From the NCBI GenBank assembly GCA_012934845.2, contig WNNJ02003028.1, positions 124,001 through 188,000 on the forward strand: a stretch of 64,000 nucleotides of DNA, given 5' to 3'. A program made the position numbers and the translations under genes. The notes under the pieces are model-generated. The model worked only from the letters and a program-made list of their open reading frames with translations, did not search any database and was not told the DNA's origin. How positions within the stretch are numbered: position 1 is the stretch's first letter; the number at the start of each line of letters is the position of its first letter. Source of the DNA: Pomphorhynchus laevis (taxonomy: Eukaryota; Acanthocephala; Palaeacanthocephala; Echinorhynchida; Pomphorhynchidae). Below are positions 24,481 through 34,929 of this stretch, piece after piece.

Positions 24481-24562
24481 ATTTAATTTTCTGAAGATGC
24501 TTAGAGTAGTTAGCGAAATATCAAACATAATTTCTTTCTTTTGATCCAGCTCAAATAATTAT
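24480..24562 (+). repeat. Inverted terminal unit of the satellite
   Basis: TTCTGAAGATGCTTAGAG through GATCCAGCTC is the satellite unit in the opposite orientation, directly after the last direct unit with about 8 bp between. The junction forms a long hairpin. The array is therefore bounded on the right by a head-to-head inversion. Confidence 0.8.
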
Positions 24563-24639
24563 TAAAGATAATAGCATTGCATGATGCTGAATGCTATTCA
24601 ACATTGAATATTTGACGACATATTTATTTCTAAATTAAA

Positions 24640-24890
24640 AGAATTAAGAAAACGAAATAGTGTTTAAATAATCACGGATGATATTATCCGTGATTTTAAA
24701 TCACAGATAATATTAATATTATATAATATTAATATTATAACAATAAAGTATTATAATATTATAATAGTATAATAGTATTATAATAGTATTATATATTATT
24801 ATAATAATATATTATTACCATATATTATCAATATATTATCATATAATATATGATAATATTATATATTATCATATATTATTACGCATGAAC
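24640..24890. repeat. Palindromic TAATATTA tract
   Basis: A short perfect palindrome (ATTATCCGTGATTTTAAATC, then its complement) is followed by about 170 bp of nested TAATAT/ATATTA. It would form long hairpins and is not coding. Confidence 0.5.
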
Positions 24891-24919
24891 TTAGCTTTGT
24901 TCAGTTGGTCAATTTTTTA

Positions 24920-25190
24920 CAAGAGGAAACGCCATATTAGATAAAATATATACTAACTCTGAAGCATACTTTACTGAAGTAACAAAGGGATCACCTCTAG
25001 GCGAATCCGATCACTGCGGATTATTAATTTTTCCGCGTCAATATTCTAAAAGGTATACAATTTCTACACATGTGGTATATGATAGGCGAGAACATCATAT
25101 CATTCGATTCAAAAATTCATGCGCAGCAGGGCTGGCAGCTGTTGGATCAGTCTGGAACTTGGAGGAATTATCAAAGTTAGTATAAACTTG
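24920..25190 (+). mobile_element. LINE endonuclease fragment
   Basis: Read on the plus strand this gives LDKIYTNSEAYF, then SPLGESDHCGLLIFP, the C-terminal signature (LDxxxTN...PxGxSDH) of the APE-type endonuclease of LINEs. The frame continues for about 40 more residues and ends. It is an isolated fragment whose family cannot be named; it is not part of LINE A2, which lies on the other strand. Confidence 0.6.
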
Positions 25191-25438
25191 CATCAATATG
25201 TGTATAACTAAGCGTAGAGTCTGCATTAATTCATGTGATCCTACATGGATGAGTCCTTTGATAAAGTCACTTCAAGAAGAAAAAGACAAATAATCTTACC
25301 GATCAAATAATCTTACAAATTACAATTACCTGAAACAGAAAATTTCCATTATTATTATTATAAATGTTTCAACAGCACATAAAAGCATGGCTTAATTGGC
25401 TGGTTCACTGCAGAAAAAAAGAAAATATAATAAAAGTA

Positions 25439-27328
25439 TCACAAATACGGAAAAGCAGCTTTCCCCATGGCATTCTCCATCCGTAATTTCTTTTTGAATT
25501 CGTTGATATTGCTACTGCACACTGTTGACTCTCCAAGCCTATTCCACAGAGATACAACTCGCCGATCAAATTGGACAGCTCGTGATTTTCTTATCCTTTC
25601 ACGTTGCAGGGTTAAACCATGGCCTCGGAGGATATTTGATGAGCGCAAATGAAGACAATCTCGAAGTGGATGATCCAAATCATAAAGAATTTGCCAGACC
25701 ATACTCATATCAATGTACCGGCGGGTCCACGTGACAGTCTCAAGTCTAAGTGCTTTTAATCGATCAGGGTACGACAAAAATTTCAGTTGCGGTGCTAGCT
25801 TGGTAGCTCTATGAAGTACCCTCTCTGAACTAATATGTTCTTTTGAATTTTGGGGATACACACACGGCGCAGCATATAGAAGACGGCTCAACACATGAGC
25901 AAAGATTAGCGGACGTAGGGCAAATTGATTAAGTGCAATGAAAGTGCGTCGAAGTTGACCGATTATCCCCAACGCATTTGAACAAGCATGTTCAGTATGT
26001 GTGACGGTACTCAAATCACTGTTTATCCACACTCCCAAGTCCTTATATTTATTCACTCGTTCTATATCACTGCTTTGAAAGCTATAATTAACTAAAGATT
26101 GAGCATTTCCGCCACGAACACGTAAATGTTTGCATTTTGATATATTTACAATCAACCTATTGAGCAGAGCCCAATTTTCGACTTCATCGATATCCCGTTG
26201 CAGTTTGACTATATCATTGGGTGAACGAATTGCCCGCCAGATTTTCAAATCGTCTGCATATAAAAGCATCAGAGAATCATTAAATTCCGGGATATCGTTG
26301 ATGTAGACACTAAATAACAATATACCCAATACTGAACCTTGAGGTACCCCTATATTACATGGCCGCGAAGAAGAGTAAAAATTATCTACATGCACACAAT
26401 AACTACGATTGCTTAAAAACGATTCAATCCATCTAACAAGCAAGAATGGAATGCCACTTTTCTCTAGTTTATTTAGGAGGAGTCTATGGTCTACTCTGTC
26501 AAATGCCTTAGAGAAATCGAAGAATATGATGTCAGTAGCAATTGATACGGCTTTATTAGCTGACCAATCAAGATGGGCAGCGAGTAGATTAGTAACTGTC
26601 GAATAACCCTTACGGAAACCATGTTGCTCAGAAGCTATTACATTATTCTCACTATAAAACTTGACCATATAACCATGTATAATTCGCTCTAACATTCTAC
26701 AACATAAGCAAGTGATACTTACTGGTCTATAATTGTCTACTGAAGATCTATCACCCTTTTTGAAGATGGGGTGAATGATCGATTGTTTCCACTCTTTTGG
26801 AAGATTCGTATCAATAATAGATTGTCGAAATATGTTACAAAGTGGTGTATATATTGAGTCTGCTATTCGACGAAGATATATCGAAGGTAACAAATCAGCA
26901 CCTTTGGAGTTTGTCTCTTTAAGACGATGCAGTTCAGCTAAAACTTTCTCGGGAGTTATCAAATTAGCTATGTCTAAACTAGGATATGAAACACTAGCAC
27001 CTCTTATCGTTTCACTGTTCTGGATAGGTTCAGAATACTCGTTTGTAGTCTCTTTGTACAAGTAAAAATGCCTTGAGAACATCTCAGCAAGGTCGTCTTC
27101 AATAACGCTATCAAAATATTGGCCAATTGTTTTATTAGCGTTCCTACTACTATTCACATATAGAAAGAGAGCTTTGGGGTCATGTCTACAACTATGAGCT
27201 AGACCATTTTCAAATAAATAGCGCTTATGTCGCTTTAAAGAATTGAAGAAATTTCTCGCCTGCTTATAAACACCATATTCACAAAACCCACCCTTAAAGC
27301 ATTTGAAACTGAAGTCACGAGCCTTCAT
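25439..27328 (-). CDS. LINE A ORF2, reverse transcriptase part
   Basis: A 629-codon open frame. RT motifs in order: PIFKKGDRSSVDNYRPVSI (near residue 190), SEQHGFRKGYSTVTNLL, FFDFSKAFDRVDH (motif A Asp), IGVPQGSVLGILLFSVYIND (motif B) and MLLYADDLKIWR (catalytic YADD). The C-terminal domain ends in SRAVQFDRRVVSLWNRLGES, as in the CR1, L2 and Jockey clades. The RT copies LINE RNA at the nicked target. One residue near motif B (Ile in VLGILLF) differs from LINE A1 (Pro), a usually conserved position. The frame is otherwise complete. Confidence 0.93.
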   Translation of the reverse strand: MKARDFSFKCFKGGFCEYGVYKQARNFFNSLKRHKRYLFENGLAHSCRHDPKALFLYVNSSRNANKTIGQYFDSVIEDDLAEMFSRHFYLYKETTNEYSEPIQNSETIRGASVSYPSLDIANLITPEKVLAELHRLKETNSKGADLLPSIYLRRIADSIYTPLCNIFRQSIIDTNLPKEWKQSIIHPIFKKGDRSSVDNYRPVSITCLCCRMLERIIHGYMVKFYSENNVIASEQHGFRKGYSTVTNLLAAHLDWSANKAVSIATDIIFFDFSKAFDRVDHRLLLNKLEKSGIPFLLVRWIESFLSNRSYCVHVDNFYSSSRPCNIGVPQGSVLGILLFSVYINDIPEFNDSLMLLYADDLKIWRAIRSPNDIVKLQRDIDEVENWALLNRLIVNISKCKHLRVRGGNAQSLVNYSFQSSDIERVNKYKDLGVWINSDLSTVTHTEHACSNALGIIGQLRRTFIALNQFALRPLIFAHVLSRLLYAAPCVYPQNSKEHISSERVLHRATKLAPQLKFLSYPDRLKALRLETVTWTRRYIDMSMVWQILYDLDHPLRDCLHLRSSNILRGHGLTLQRERIRKSRAVQFDRRVVSLWNRLGESTVCSSNINEFKKKLRMENAMGKAAFPYL

Positions 27329-28386
27329 CGCAGTAGCCAGCTCAGTATCAAACCAATTACCATTAGAGAATAAAGCGTCACGCGAAAATGATCCCAGGCC
27401 TCGTCAACTCCGACAACAGCCGGATCAGGCCAACTTACTCTATGCAGCTTTGATGTAATAGCATCATAGTTCGCCCGAAAAACATTAATCTGACGTTTGT
27501 ACCGAGCATGATGAAACACCCTCATTTGTAAATTTAGCAAAACTTTAACTACACAGTGATCAGACAAACCAACAGGAGAATCATATTGGATACTACTGAT
27601 TAATTGACTGTTTGTCGATAGGCAAAGATCAAGAAGGGAAGAACTACAACTTGAAAAGCGAGTATGTAAATCAACAAATTGAGCAAGACCACAATAAGCA
27701 AAACACTCCATAAGGTCACAAGATTCACTATCACAAGTAGGAAGAACCGTATTCGAAGTCCATTCAACATCTGGCATATTCAGATCCCCAATTATCACAG
27801 TATCACAATCTCCTCGCGTATACAACTCTATCTCTTCAATGAGTTTCTTAGATATTGCCTTAGGAGCACTATACACAAGACCCAGTATGATGGGTGAGCT
27901 GTTATCAAACTTCACCTGACACCACAAACTCTCAACTCTATCAATAGACGACTTACTCAAAACGCGCACCTTAACTTCGTCTCTCATAAAGAGAGCTACG
28001 CCACCACCCCTACCCCCTATCCGATCACTACGGAACAAAGAATAGCCTGGGATGGATACCTCAGCATCGGATACATCACAATTAAGCCAAGATTCTGTAA
28101 TACCAACTATAATTGGATTAACAGACTCGATCCTAAACTTTAGCTCATCGACTTTCTGTAACAAGCTCCGAACATTACAATAAAATATACTATGACTTTT
28201 ATTCACACCAGTGCGAGTAATAATATCATCTCTAGCAATCTGACACACTTCAGATCCCAAATCAGCTAGGCACTTATATGCTGTAAGACCTTGCCAAAAC
28301 CCTCCACATTCATGAGAGGCGATACATCTAATGGGGACCAACTGATTCGAATGCGTCGCCTCACTACTTGAAAATTTTGCACACAT
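27325..28386 (-). CDS. LINE A ORF2, endonuclease part
   Basis: A 353-codon frame encoding an APE-type endonuclease, which nicks the target DNA in target-primed reverse transcription. Visible motifs are YCNVRSLLQK, GITESWLN (catalytic Glu), SDRIGGRGGGVALFMRD, IIGDLNMPDVEW and VGLSDHCVVKV (catalytic Asp-His). The frame runs out at 27325, while the RT frame takes over in another register (SNGNWFDTELATAMKAR spans the join), so a one-base change near 27365 separates the two halves of ORF2. The true start may lie after the first ATG because the first 60 codons overlap ORF1. Confidence 0.85.
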   Translation of the reverse strand: MCAKFSSSEATHSNQLVPIRCIASHECGGFWQGLTAYKCLADLGSEVCQIARDDIITRTGVNKSHSIFYCNVRSLLQKVDELKFRIESVNPIIVGITESWLNCDVSDAEVSIPGYSLFRSDRIGGRGGGVALFMRDEVKVRVLSKSSIDRVESLWCQVKFDNSSPIILGLVYSAPKAISKKLIEEIELYTRGDCDTVIIGDLNMPDVEWTSNTVLPTCDSESCDLMECFAYCGLAQFVDLHTRFSSCSSSLLDLCLSTNSQLISSIQYDSPVGLSDHCVVKVLLNLQMRVFHHARYKRQINVFRANYDAITSKLHRVSWPDPAVVGVDEAWDHFRVTLYSLMVIGLILSWLLR

Positions 28387-29426
28387 AGATTGCTCTCACC
28401 AAGTGCAACACGAGATGCAAGTTCTTTCTTAGCTTGAGACAATTTCTCCCTTTGAAGAGCGTCAAGATCTTTTAAGAGACTAACGTGGGATCCTTTTAAA
28501 CGATATAAATTCCGAAGAATTAACTCAGCATGTGACTGCTCTCTAAATACGGCCTTGAGTAAACGCGGCCTATTACTAAGTGTATCACGCTTACCCAGTC
28601 GAAATAATGCAACGAGTTTAACACGTTTGACAATATCCACATTGCAAGAACCAAGTACCTGCGTCAATATAAATCTCACACTCTGGACGTCCTCGTTAAG
28701 ACGTACTTGTGCGTTCTCAAATAAAGATTCTCTTACATTGGCCAGAATAACAGATCTACATCGATCAGCGGTGTGTTTCCTATTATTACCAATTTGCAAT
28801 TCGAGACTGTCACGTGACACTGCGGATAGTGTATGTTGACTTATCGTTGACGCTTGTTCCTTCTTTTTGACAGTCCCATTATCAGACATATGACCATGAT
28901 TCAAAACCTGACAATATGTATTTTCATCATTAGTAACATCAGGTAAATGCACTGGAACATCCATGGCTACAGTCTCACCCTCTACAGTTAAATCTATATT
29001 CATTGGATTATTTGCAAGACTTGAGGAGGGATATATAGAGTTAAGACTTGAGGAGGGATATATAGAGTTAGAATATCTTCCATCACTATGACTGGAATTT
29101 TCAACATTCTTAGTAGATTTGGAAATAAGAACTTCCTTACTTTGACCGGCACTTATGCTTTTTGAAATTGGTGGAGCTGATATGGGTCCAAGAGAATTAC
29201 AACTCGACTGACCGACAACCAAGGGGGTAGATTCCGTCTTCAAATCATTTATCAAAGATGCGCAGCAGTACCCGCAGTAGAAAGATGCATTAGACAGAGC
29301 TGTTTTCTTTTCCCCGGGAACTGAAACACTTGTCCACACATGACAATCTTCACTTGAACACCGAACCTGATAATCCACGAACTTGGCAGCATCACCTCGC
29401 TTTGTAGTCTTCCTCTGTTTGACCAT
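28266..29426 (-). CDS. LINE A ORF1 protein with N-terminal zinc finger
   Basis: A 386-residue protein starting at 29426. The N-terminus has a PHD/treble-clef-like set of ligands: Cys23 and Cys28 (CSSEDCHVWTSV), then Cys51, Cys54 and Cys55 (FYCGYCC). The middle is Ser/Pro-rich and polar, with the block SIYPSSSLN given twice by a 27-bp tandem duplication near 29020-29068. The last 150 residues are basic with predicted helices (QSVRFILTQVLG, RLGKRDTLSNRPRLLKAVF), resembling the nucleic-acid-binding part of LINE ORF1 proteins. It should package LINE RNA. The same finger occurs in LINE B ORF1 (46812) and in a fragment at 41440. Its end overlaps the ORF2 frame by about 120 bases. Confidence 0.85.
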   Translation of the reverse strand: MVKQRKTTKRGDAAKFVDYQVRCSSEDCHVWTSVSVPGEKKTALSNASFYCGYCCASLINDLKTESTPLVVGQSSCNSLGPISAPPISKSISAGQSKEVLISKSTKNVENSSHSDGRYSNSIYPSSSLNSIYPSSSLANNPMNIDLTVEGETVAMDVPVHLPDVTNDENTYCQVLNHGHMSDNGTVKKKEQASTISQHTLSAVSRDSLELQIGNNRKHTADRCRSVILANVRESLFENAQVRLNEDVQSVRFILTQVLGSCNVDIVKRVKLVALFRLGKRDTLSNRPRLLKAVFREQSHAELILRNLYRLKGSHVSLLKDLDALQREKLSQAKKELASRVALGESNLCVQNFQVVRRRIRISWSPLDVSPLMNVEGFGKVLQHISA

Positions 29427-29639
29427 TATATGTATGTATATTCAGACTTTATCAGAGTAAAGTCTCTCGTGTAGATTTCAATAAAGATTGTGTCCAATAA
29501 ATCTTTTTCAATAAAGATTTCAATAAGGATTGAGTTGACTAATTCAGAATTGTTTCAATTTTCTTGATTTCGCATTGTAATTTGCTGCAGAGCGACGTCA
29601 ATTGTAATTTGTGTATTTACTTTAGATCTCAAATGTATG

Positions 29640-31446
29640 TTATTTTATCTCAAACTTTTTTTTAGGATTGATAGATCGCGTAAGTCGGTTTTTCGCGACT
29701 TAAGTGCAAAAAAATCGTCTTCTGCATTTTGGAAATGTGTAAAAAATTGGCGTTGCAACCCAACAACCTCAAGTTTTGACAAACTATGCGAATCAGAATT
29801 GGTTAATAAGCTAAACCAGCTTAACAATGGGACAATCGAAATCCCAAAAAGTTCCTCGCTTAGTCACTCTCAATATTGCAATAAATTTTATGATGGGGAT
29901 GATGCACTCGTTTCTATAGTAGATATTACTTCCACACTGCATCGACTTCAGAAGAAAGTGTCCTACGGTCTTGGACTGCTTTTATTTGCATTAACAACGC
30001 TTATCGACACAATAACGCTACCACTCTCACGTAGTCTTACAAATATATTTAATACAGAAGTCGTTCCGTCAGCGCTAAAACTGTCTAAAGTCGTTCTTAT
30101 ACCAAAAAACGGAACCCTCTTTTAGCTGATGATTACAGACCAATAAGGTTATTACCAGCTTTAACAAAATTGATGAAAAAATATTTATCAGCCGTATTAA
30201 AAATAAATTACTAAACACGATAAGTCGTAACCAATTTGCCTTTAGACCATGTGGAAGTACGACAAAAGCTGTAATATCTCTTAGACAAGCTATATTGCAT
30301 TATCTAGACAGAAAAAATCAGCCGATTGCTCAGTGTCTAATGGTAGATTTAAGTAGAGCGTTTGACACAGTAAATCATACTTTGCTATTAACGAAATTGG
30401 ATAGCATTTTGTCACCATGATGTGTTCGATTATTGGCTTCTTATTCGAATAAACGTATGTAATTCATTCAATATAAAAACACGTCTTCAGATAGGGCATA
30501 CGTTAATGTTGGCGTTCCTCAAGATAGTGTCCTATCGCCGTTACTTTTCAGTGTGTATGTAGATAATTTTATAGTCTGCTGTCAAAATTCATCGTGCTTT
30601 AAATAGGCTGATGACTTGATCATTTTAACATGCGAAGATAGCATTATAAACTCGAACGTAACAATAGCAAAGGAAATTACTAGTGTAGAATTATGGACGT
30701 CGATGAATAAGCTTATATTGAACACTTCAAAATCCAAGATAATTCACTATCAGCTACGAAATAGTAATCTTGATGGACTGTGTGATTTTGTCATGATTAG
30801 AACTCGTACTTGCTGTGTATTGGCCGTGTTGAACGAGTCGAATCTTTCATGGCGTTCCCATGTAAGTATGATTATGCGTAAATGCTTAATAAGACTATAT
30901 GTTGCGAAAGTGTAATTCCCACGGTTTCTCGGCAGATGATCTTCGAATACTATATTACTCCTTAATTCGACCTGTAATAGGATATGCATACCTGTATTCT
31001 GCGACATAGGTTTATCTCTCCTAGCGCGTTTAATTAGTATACAAAAAATCAACTGAGTGTATATGTTGCGCAGATATAGAACCACTTCCGGATTATCTCG
31101 CACATGTTTTCAACAAATTTGCTCACGAACAAGACTTTCTTAACGCATTGGGCTGCAAAGCCGCAGTACAAACACACACCATGCAAATGCGACGAGGACG
31201 TAGGTTCGAAGAATTTCTTGCACATACAGTTCACTGTAAAAATAGATTTTTGTTCAGAGGAATACGTCAATTGAACAAATAATCCAAATAACAAAGGCAA
31301 ATCGAAGAAAAAGAAAAACTCTAAAAATGTAAGGGTGGCACCCTACAGCCAAAAAATATTGTAAGGGTGGCTCCCTATAGCCTCCGGTAGTATAAGTTAA
31401 GATAGCTGCTTCGAAGGTATTAATAAATGCATTTTCATTCATTCAT
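29640..31446 (+). mobile_element. LINE D: decayed CR1/Jockey-like LINE
   Basis: A plus-strand reverse transcriptase with several stops and frame changes. Recognisable blocks are SKVVLIPKNGT then DDYRPIRLLPALTKLMKK (30080-30180), NQFAFRPCGSTTKAVISLRQ, MVDLSRAFDTVNH (motif A, 30345), VGVPQDSVLSPLLFSVYVDN (motif B, 30515) and ADDLIIL (30610). The endonuclease is missing. The 3' end has two copies of GTAAGGGTGGC.CCCTA and an ATTC-rich tail near 31430-31446. It lies back to back with LINE A2. Confidence 0.8.
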
Positions 31447-31689
31447 CATCGAGATAACATGTGAGTTAAAATACGTTTATCTTAGTAGTGAAATAATTGA
31501 CTACAATTCAAAACAACATTTGTTTTGAAAGTTATTTAAGCATCAAATAAGGTAATATTTGAAACTCGGAAATAATAGCAAAAGTAATAATAGCATCAAC
31601 ATAGCAATTTTGAGCATCTTCATAAAAACAGTAAAGCTACATTAAAAAACATTATAAAACCAACTATTTTAGTAGATTTTAAATAATTC

Positions 31690-32340
31690 TGAGATAAATA
31701 ATTCTGTTTCGAATTTTCGATCTACAATCCAGTTGTCCGCAATCAGCATAGTCATCATACACCTCACTTGTGGATTTTGTATACAAATATACTTAGAATA
31801 TCCAAACAAGTTGTCCGAGCTTAGTGTGTTGTCGATCCAAAAAGTGCAGACATTGTAGCGATCACAAAAACCTGACTTAATCCACAAATATCCTATGCTG
31901 AAATTAGTATAGAAAGGACATTATTTTGTACGCGTTGATAGAGCATAGTCATCATACACTTCACTTGTGGTTTTGTATACAAATATACTTAGAATATCCA
32001 AACAAGTTGTCCGAGCTTAGTGTGTTGTCGATCCAAAAAGTGCAGACATTGTAGCGATCACAAAAACCTGACTTAATCCACAAATATCTTTTGATGAAAT
32101 TAGTATAGAAAGGACATTATTTTGTACGCGTTGATAGAGCATAGTCATCATGCACCTCACTTGTGGATTTTGTATACAAATATACTTAGAATATCCAAAC
32201 AAGTTTCCGAGCTTAGTGTGTTGTCGATCCAAAAAGTGCAGACATTGTAGCGATCACAAAAACCTGACTTAATCCACAAATATCTTATGCTGAAATTAGT
32301 AAAGAAAGGACATTATTTTGTACGCGCTGATAGTCATATT
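31690..32340. repeat. 197-bp tandem triplet
   Basis: Three direct units aligned on GTCATCATACACCTCACTTG at 31751, 31948 and 32144 (spacing 197 and 196). Units contain CAAACAAGTTGTCCGAGCTT and GTGCAGACATTGTAGCGATC, and are over 95 percent alike. Apparent open frames of 71-72 codons on the minus strand are only the repeat read through. No core ribozyme motif is intact, although one unit has TTGATGAAATTAG...GAAA. Confidence 0.9.
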
Positions 32341-32429
32341 CACGATGAGTTGAGTAATCAATTATGCGCAAAACTCTTTATCGATAAGACAGATCGATGC
32401 ATCCTCTGACACGGATCTCTAAATGATCA

Positions 32430-34925
32430 TATTTAAAAAATGTTTATTTTTACGTGGCACATGCATGCCGGGGCACGCTTACGTGACCATAACAATAACA
32501 ACAAACAAAAATCTAAAATATATTTTGAGGAGGTGGGTGCGGAGGCGGCATTTGAATGTAATAAAGGAGGGAGCGTGGCGGACGTCGAGTGGGAGCTGAT
32601 TCCAGGCGAGTTGGGCGGCGACTAGGAAGGATCGGAGATCGTACTTATTAGAGTAATTGGGAACGTGTAGTAATAGGGAATTACGGGAACGCAGCGATAG
32701 AGAGGTGGGACGAGTGTCGTCTAAGAAATGGAGGTTGATGAACGATGGAGAGCAGAGAGCGATGAGACGAAAAGTTACGAGAAGGAGGCCGAGTTGTATG
32801 CAGATGTGGGTGGTGGGTCAGGAGAGTTGTGCAAGATTTGTGGATTTGTGGTTATAGCGACGAAGACGTAAGAGCACTCAATCTGCGGAGTTGATGATGC
32901 GTTGTATTAATAGGATGATGGATTTTGGAGAATTGGCAAAAAGGCTGAGGCAGTAATCGATTTTAGGTAAAAGAATTGATGAAAGAAGAGACATACAGGA
33001 ACGGCAGTCGAAGAGAGGGCGGATACGGCGGATGTCACGGAGGATTAAGTTATACGAGCGGACCTTGTCTCGGGCGAAGGGTTTAAGGGAAAGGTAATCA
33101 TCGAAATGGAATCCTAAGAAAGTGAGATTGTAGACTATGCGGATGATTAATGAGGCAAAAGATACAGGGGGGAAATATGCTAGGTTGACGGGAAAGGATC
33201 CACATTATTTTGGACTTGTCTGGGTTTAGAACGAGTCGAAGATGGGAGAGACGTTTGTAGATAGAAGAAAGACATTTCGAGGCAGAAATGCCGATATCAT
33301 GTATGCGATGGGCGGGTGCATGAGCATAGATGAGGATGTCATCGGCGTATTGCATGACGTTAAAGGAGTAAGGTTTGATAAACGGAGAGTGATCGCGAAG
33401 TAGAAGAGAGAAAAGCAGGGGTCCTAGGACTAAACCTTGTGGGCCTCTGCAGAAAATAGGGATGGGAGGAGAGGAAGATGAATTTGAGCAGACTCGAAAA
33501 TAACGGTCGGATCGATATGAATTAAACCATGCTATGGAGGAGGAAGAAAATCCGTAATTATAAAGAAGGTGAGAAAATAGGATGGGGTGACGAGCGAATG
33601 CGGCAATGCTGCCATGATTAGAGAATTTTGAAGGGGATGAGCTGAGGACTAGTGAGTAATCGGCAGAGCGCAGTCGGCGAATAGAGAGGTCTTCGGAATC
33701 TGAGTGCCAGGATTCGGTGAGGCAGAAGATATCACCGATTGCTTGGTGAATAGGTTGAGGATAAGATCGGATTTATGGAGAATATATCTAGTGTTTAGGA
33801 GGCCGAGGCGAAACAGTGTGTGGTGGTGAAAGTGTCTAGCGGAGATGACACATAGGGGAGATGGAACGCCATCGAATTTTGGGGCTGATGTGGATAACTT
33901 GAAAATTTCCGTCGATGTTTCGGATGGAGAGAGATGTTTTGCCGTTTTTTTTCGCAACGGCGTTTTTCGAGGCTGACAGAAGAGATTTGAGCGATTTCGG
34001 AAGGTGTACGATCAGGGAAAATTCAAGTGGTTGAAGAGGACATAAGTTAAAATCGTTGAAAGAGGACAGAGGACGCGTGCGAGCGATGCTTGAAAATAAT
34101 TTTTAGGAGAGAGGCTGAGAAGGATTAAATTGAGAAGATTTGTTTAGGCGGATGAAGGCAACAGGAGAGATGTCGTTGAAAAATATTAGTTTATTCGCAG
34201 GAACAAGGCACGAGATGATGAATCTAAAGGCTGAAACATCGTAGTCTAGACGTGCTTGTGGAGGTAAGGAAATGGAAGGAGTGATTCAGTCGACGAGAAG
34301 GAAAGCGTTTTTGTAATGGAGGACGAGTGACGTGAGTGGGTGAGATCACGATAGGAAAACTGACTATCGTGAGATCACGATAGGATATGGAGGGAGTAGG
34401 TTTGACGAGGGAGACATAGAGAATAATGATAATAAAGATGATGGCAAGCGATGTGAGGAAAGTTTATTAGTGGAAGGATCTTGAAGGTTGGTGAAGGTGA
34501 TTTTGATTGATGGATGTAGGTTATTGAGAAACGAGACAGAAGGGATGGGACGGGGGTGTCGGGGAGTGAAGATAACATGGGATAGGAAGTGTATTTGGTG
34601 ACAATAACAGTGGGTGGAGAAAGGAGATAGGAAACGACGGCGTTAATTTTAGTCGACGTGTTGGATATTGAAATGTGCTTATTCGAGAGTTTGCGGATTA
34701 ATTTGTTTGCACAAAATCCGCATAGGAAGTCTTCTTTAGACTTACTGTTGTCGCATGCGATTATTGTCCAGACGCTACAGTCGTGTGTCGAACACTGTAC
34801 TTGCAGTTGAGCATAGTTAGTGTCAGTCGTAGCTGTTTTCTTACGTCCTCCCATTAAGTTAGTCTGCAAGTCGTTAGTCTGCAAGTCTTTAGTCTGCAAG
34901 TCGTTAGTCTGCAAGTCGTTAGTTG
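32430..34925 (-). mobile_element. LINE B2: internally deleted CR1/L2-like LINE
   Basis: Minus-strand copy of LINE B (compare 46736-50802). It has the 3' end (CACGTGGCATGTGCC-like tail at 32450), the RT catalytic part (MQYADDILIYAHAPAHRIHD near 33340), the start of the endonuclease (LGLLNTRYILHKSDLILNL near 33800) and ORF1 (34300-34914). Near 33586 it jumps from the early endonuclease to the middle of the RT, so about 1.5 kb present in LINE B1 (roughly 48132-49655) is missing. The 5' end carries a short repeated phrase, TAGTCTGCAAGTC, four times at 34858-34920. Much higher in GC than its surroundings. Confidence 0.88.
34375..34914 (-). pseudogene. LINE B2 ORF1 remnant
   Basis: The first 180 codons start with four copies of the phrase DLQTN encoded by the tandem repeat, then the zinc-finger signature CSTHDCSVWTII...FLCGFCANKLI also found in LINE A and B1 ORF1. 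After about residue 110 the frame departs from that of LINE B1 ORF1. It is a broken LINE protein. Confidence 0.7.
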
Positions 34926-34929
34926 TATG

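Larger units (their letters stand above)
25350..29460 (-). mobile_element. LINE A2: near-complete CR1/Jockey-like LINE
   Basis: A LINE of about 4.1 kb on the minus strand with ORF1 (28266-29426), an APE endonuclease (27325-28386) and a reverse transcriptase with C-terminal domain (25439-27328), ending in a (TTA)n tail at 25350-25362 (as read on the plus strand). Only one frame break, near 27365 between endonuclease and RT, separates it from an intact two-ORF element. It is about 99 percent identical to LINE A1 over their shared kilobase. The exact 5' limit is uncertain; ORF1 starts at 29426 and the leader may extend to about 29550. Confidence 0.92.

Noticed and set aside
22311-24562. Satellite as a CRISPR array
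   Set aside because: Units are contiguous 201-bp copies without unique spacers, in a eukaryotic context.
32017-32110. TTGATGA...GAAA in the 197-bp repeat as a ribozyme
   Set aside because: The first core base is wrong, the intervening bases do not form a stem, and the other units lack the phrase.
31669-32232. 71-72-codon open frames on the minus strand
   Set aside because: They are one tandem repeat read through twice and carry no coding signature.
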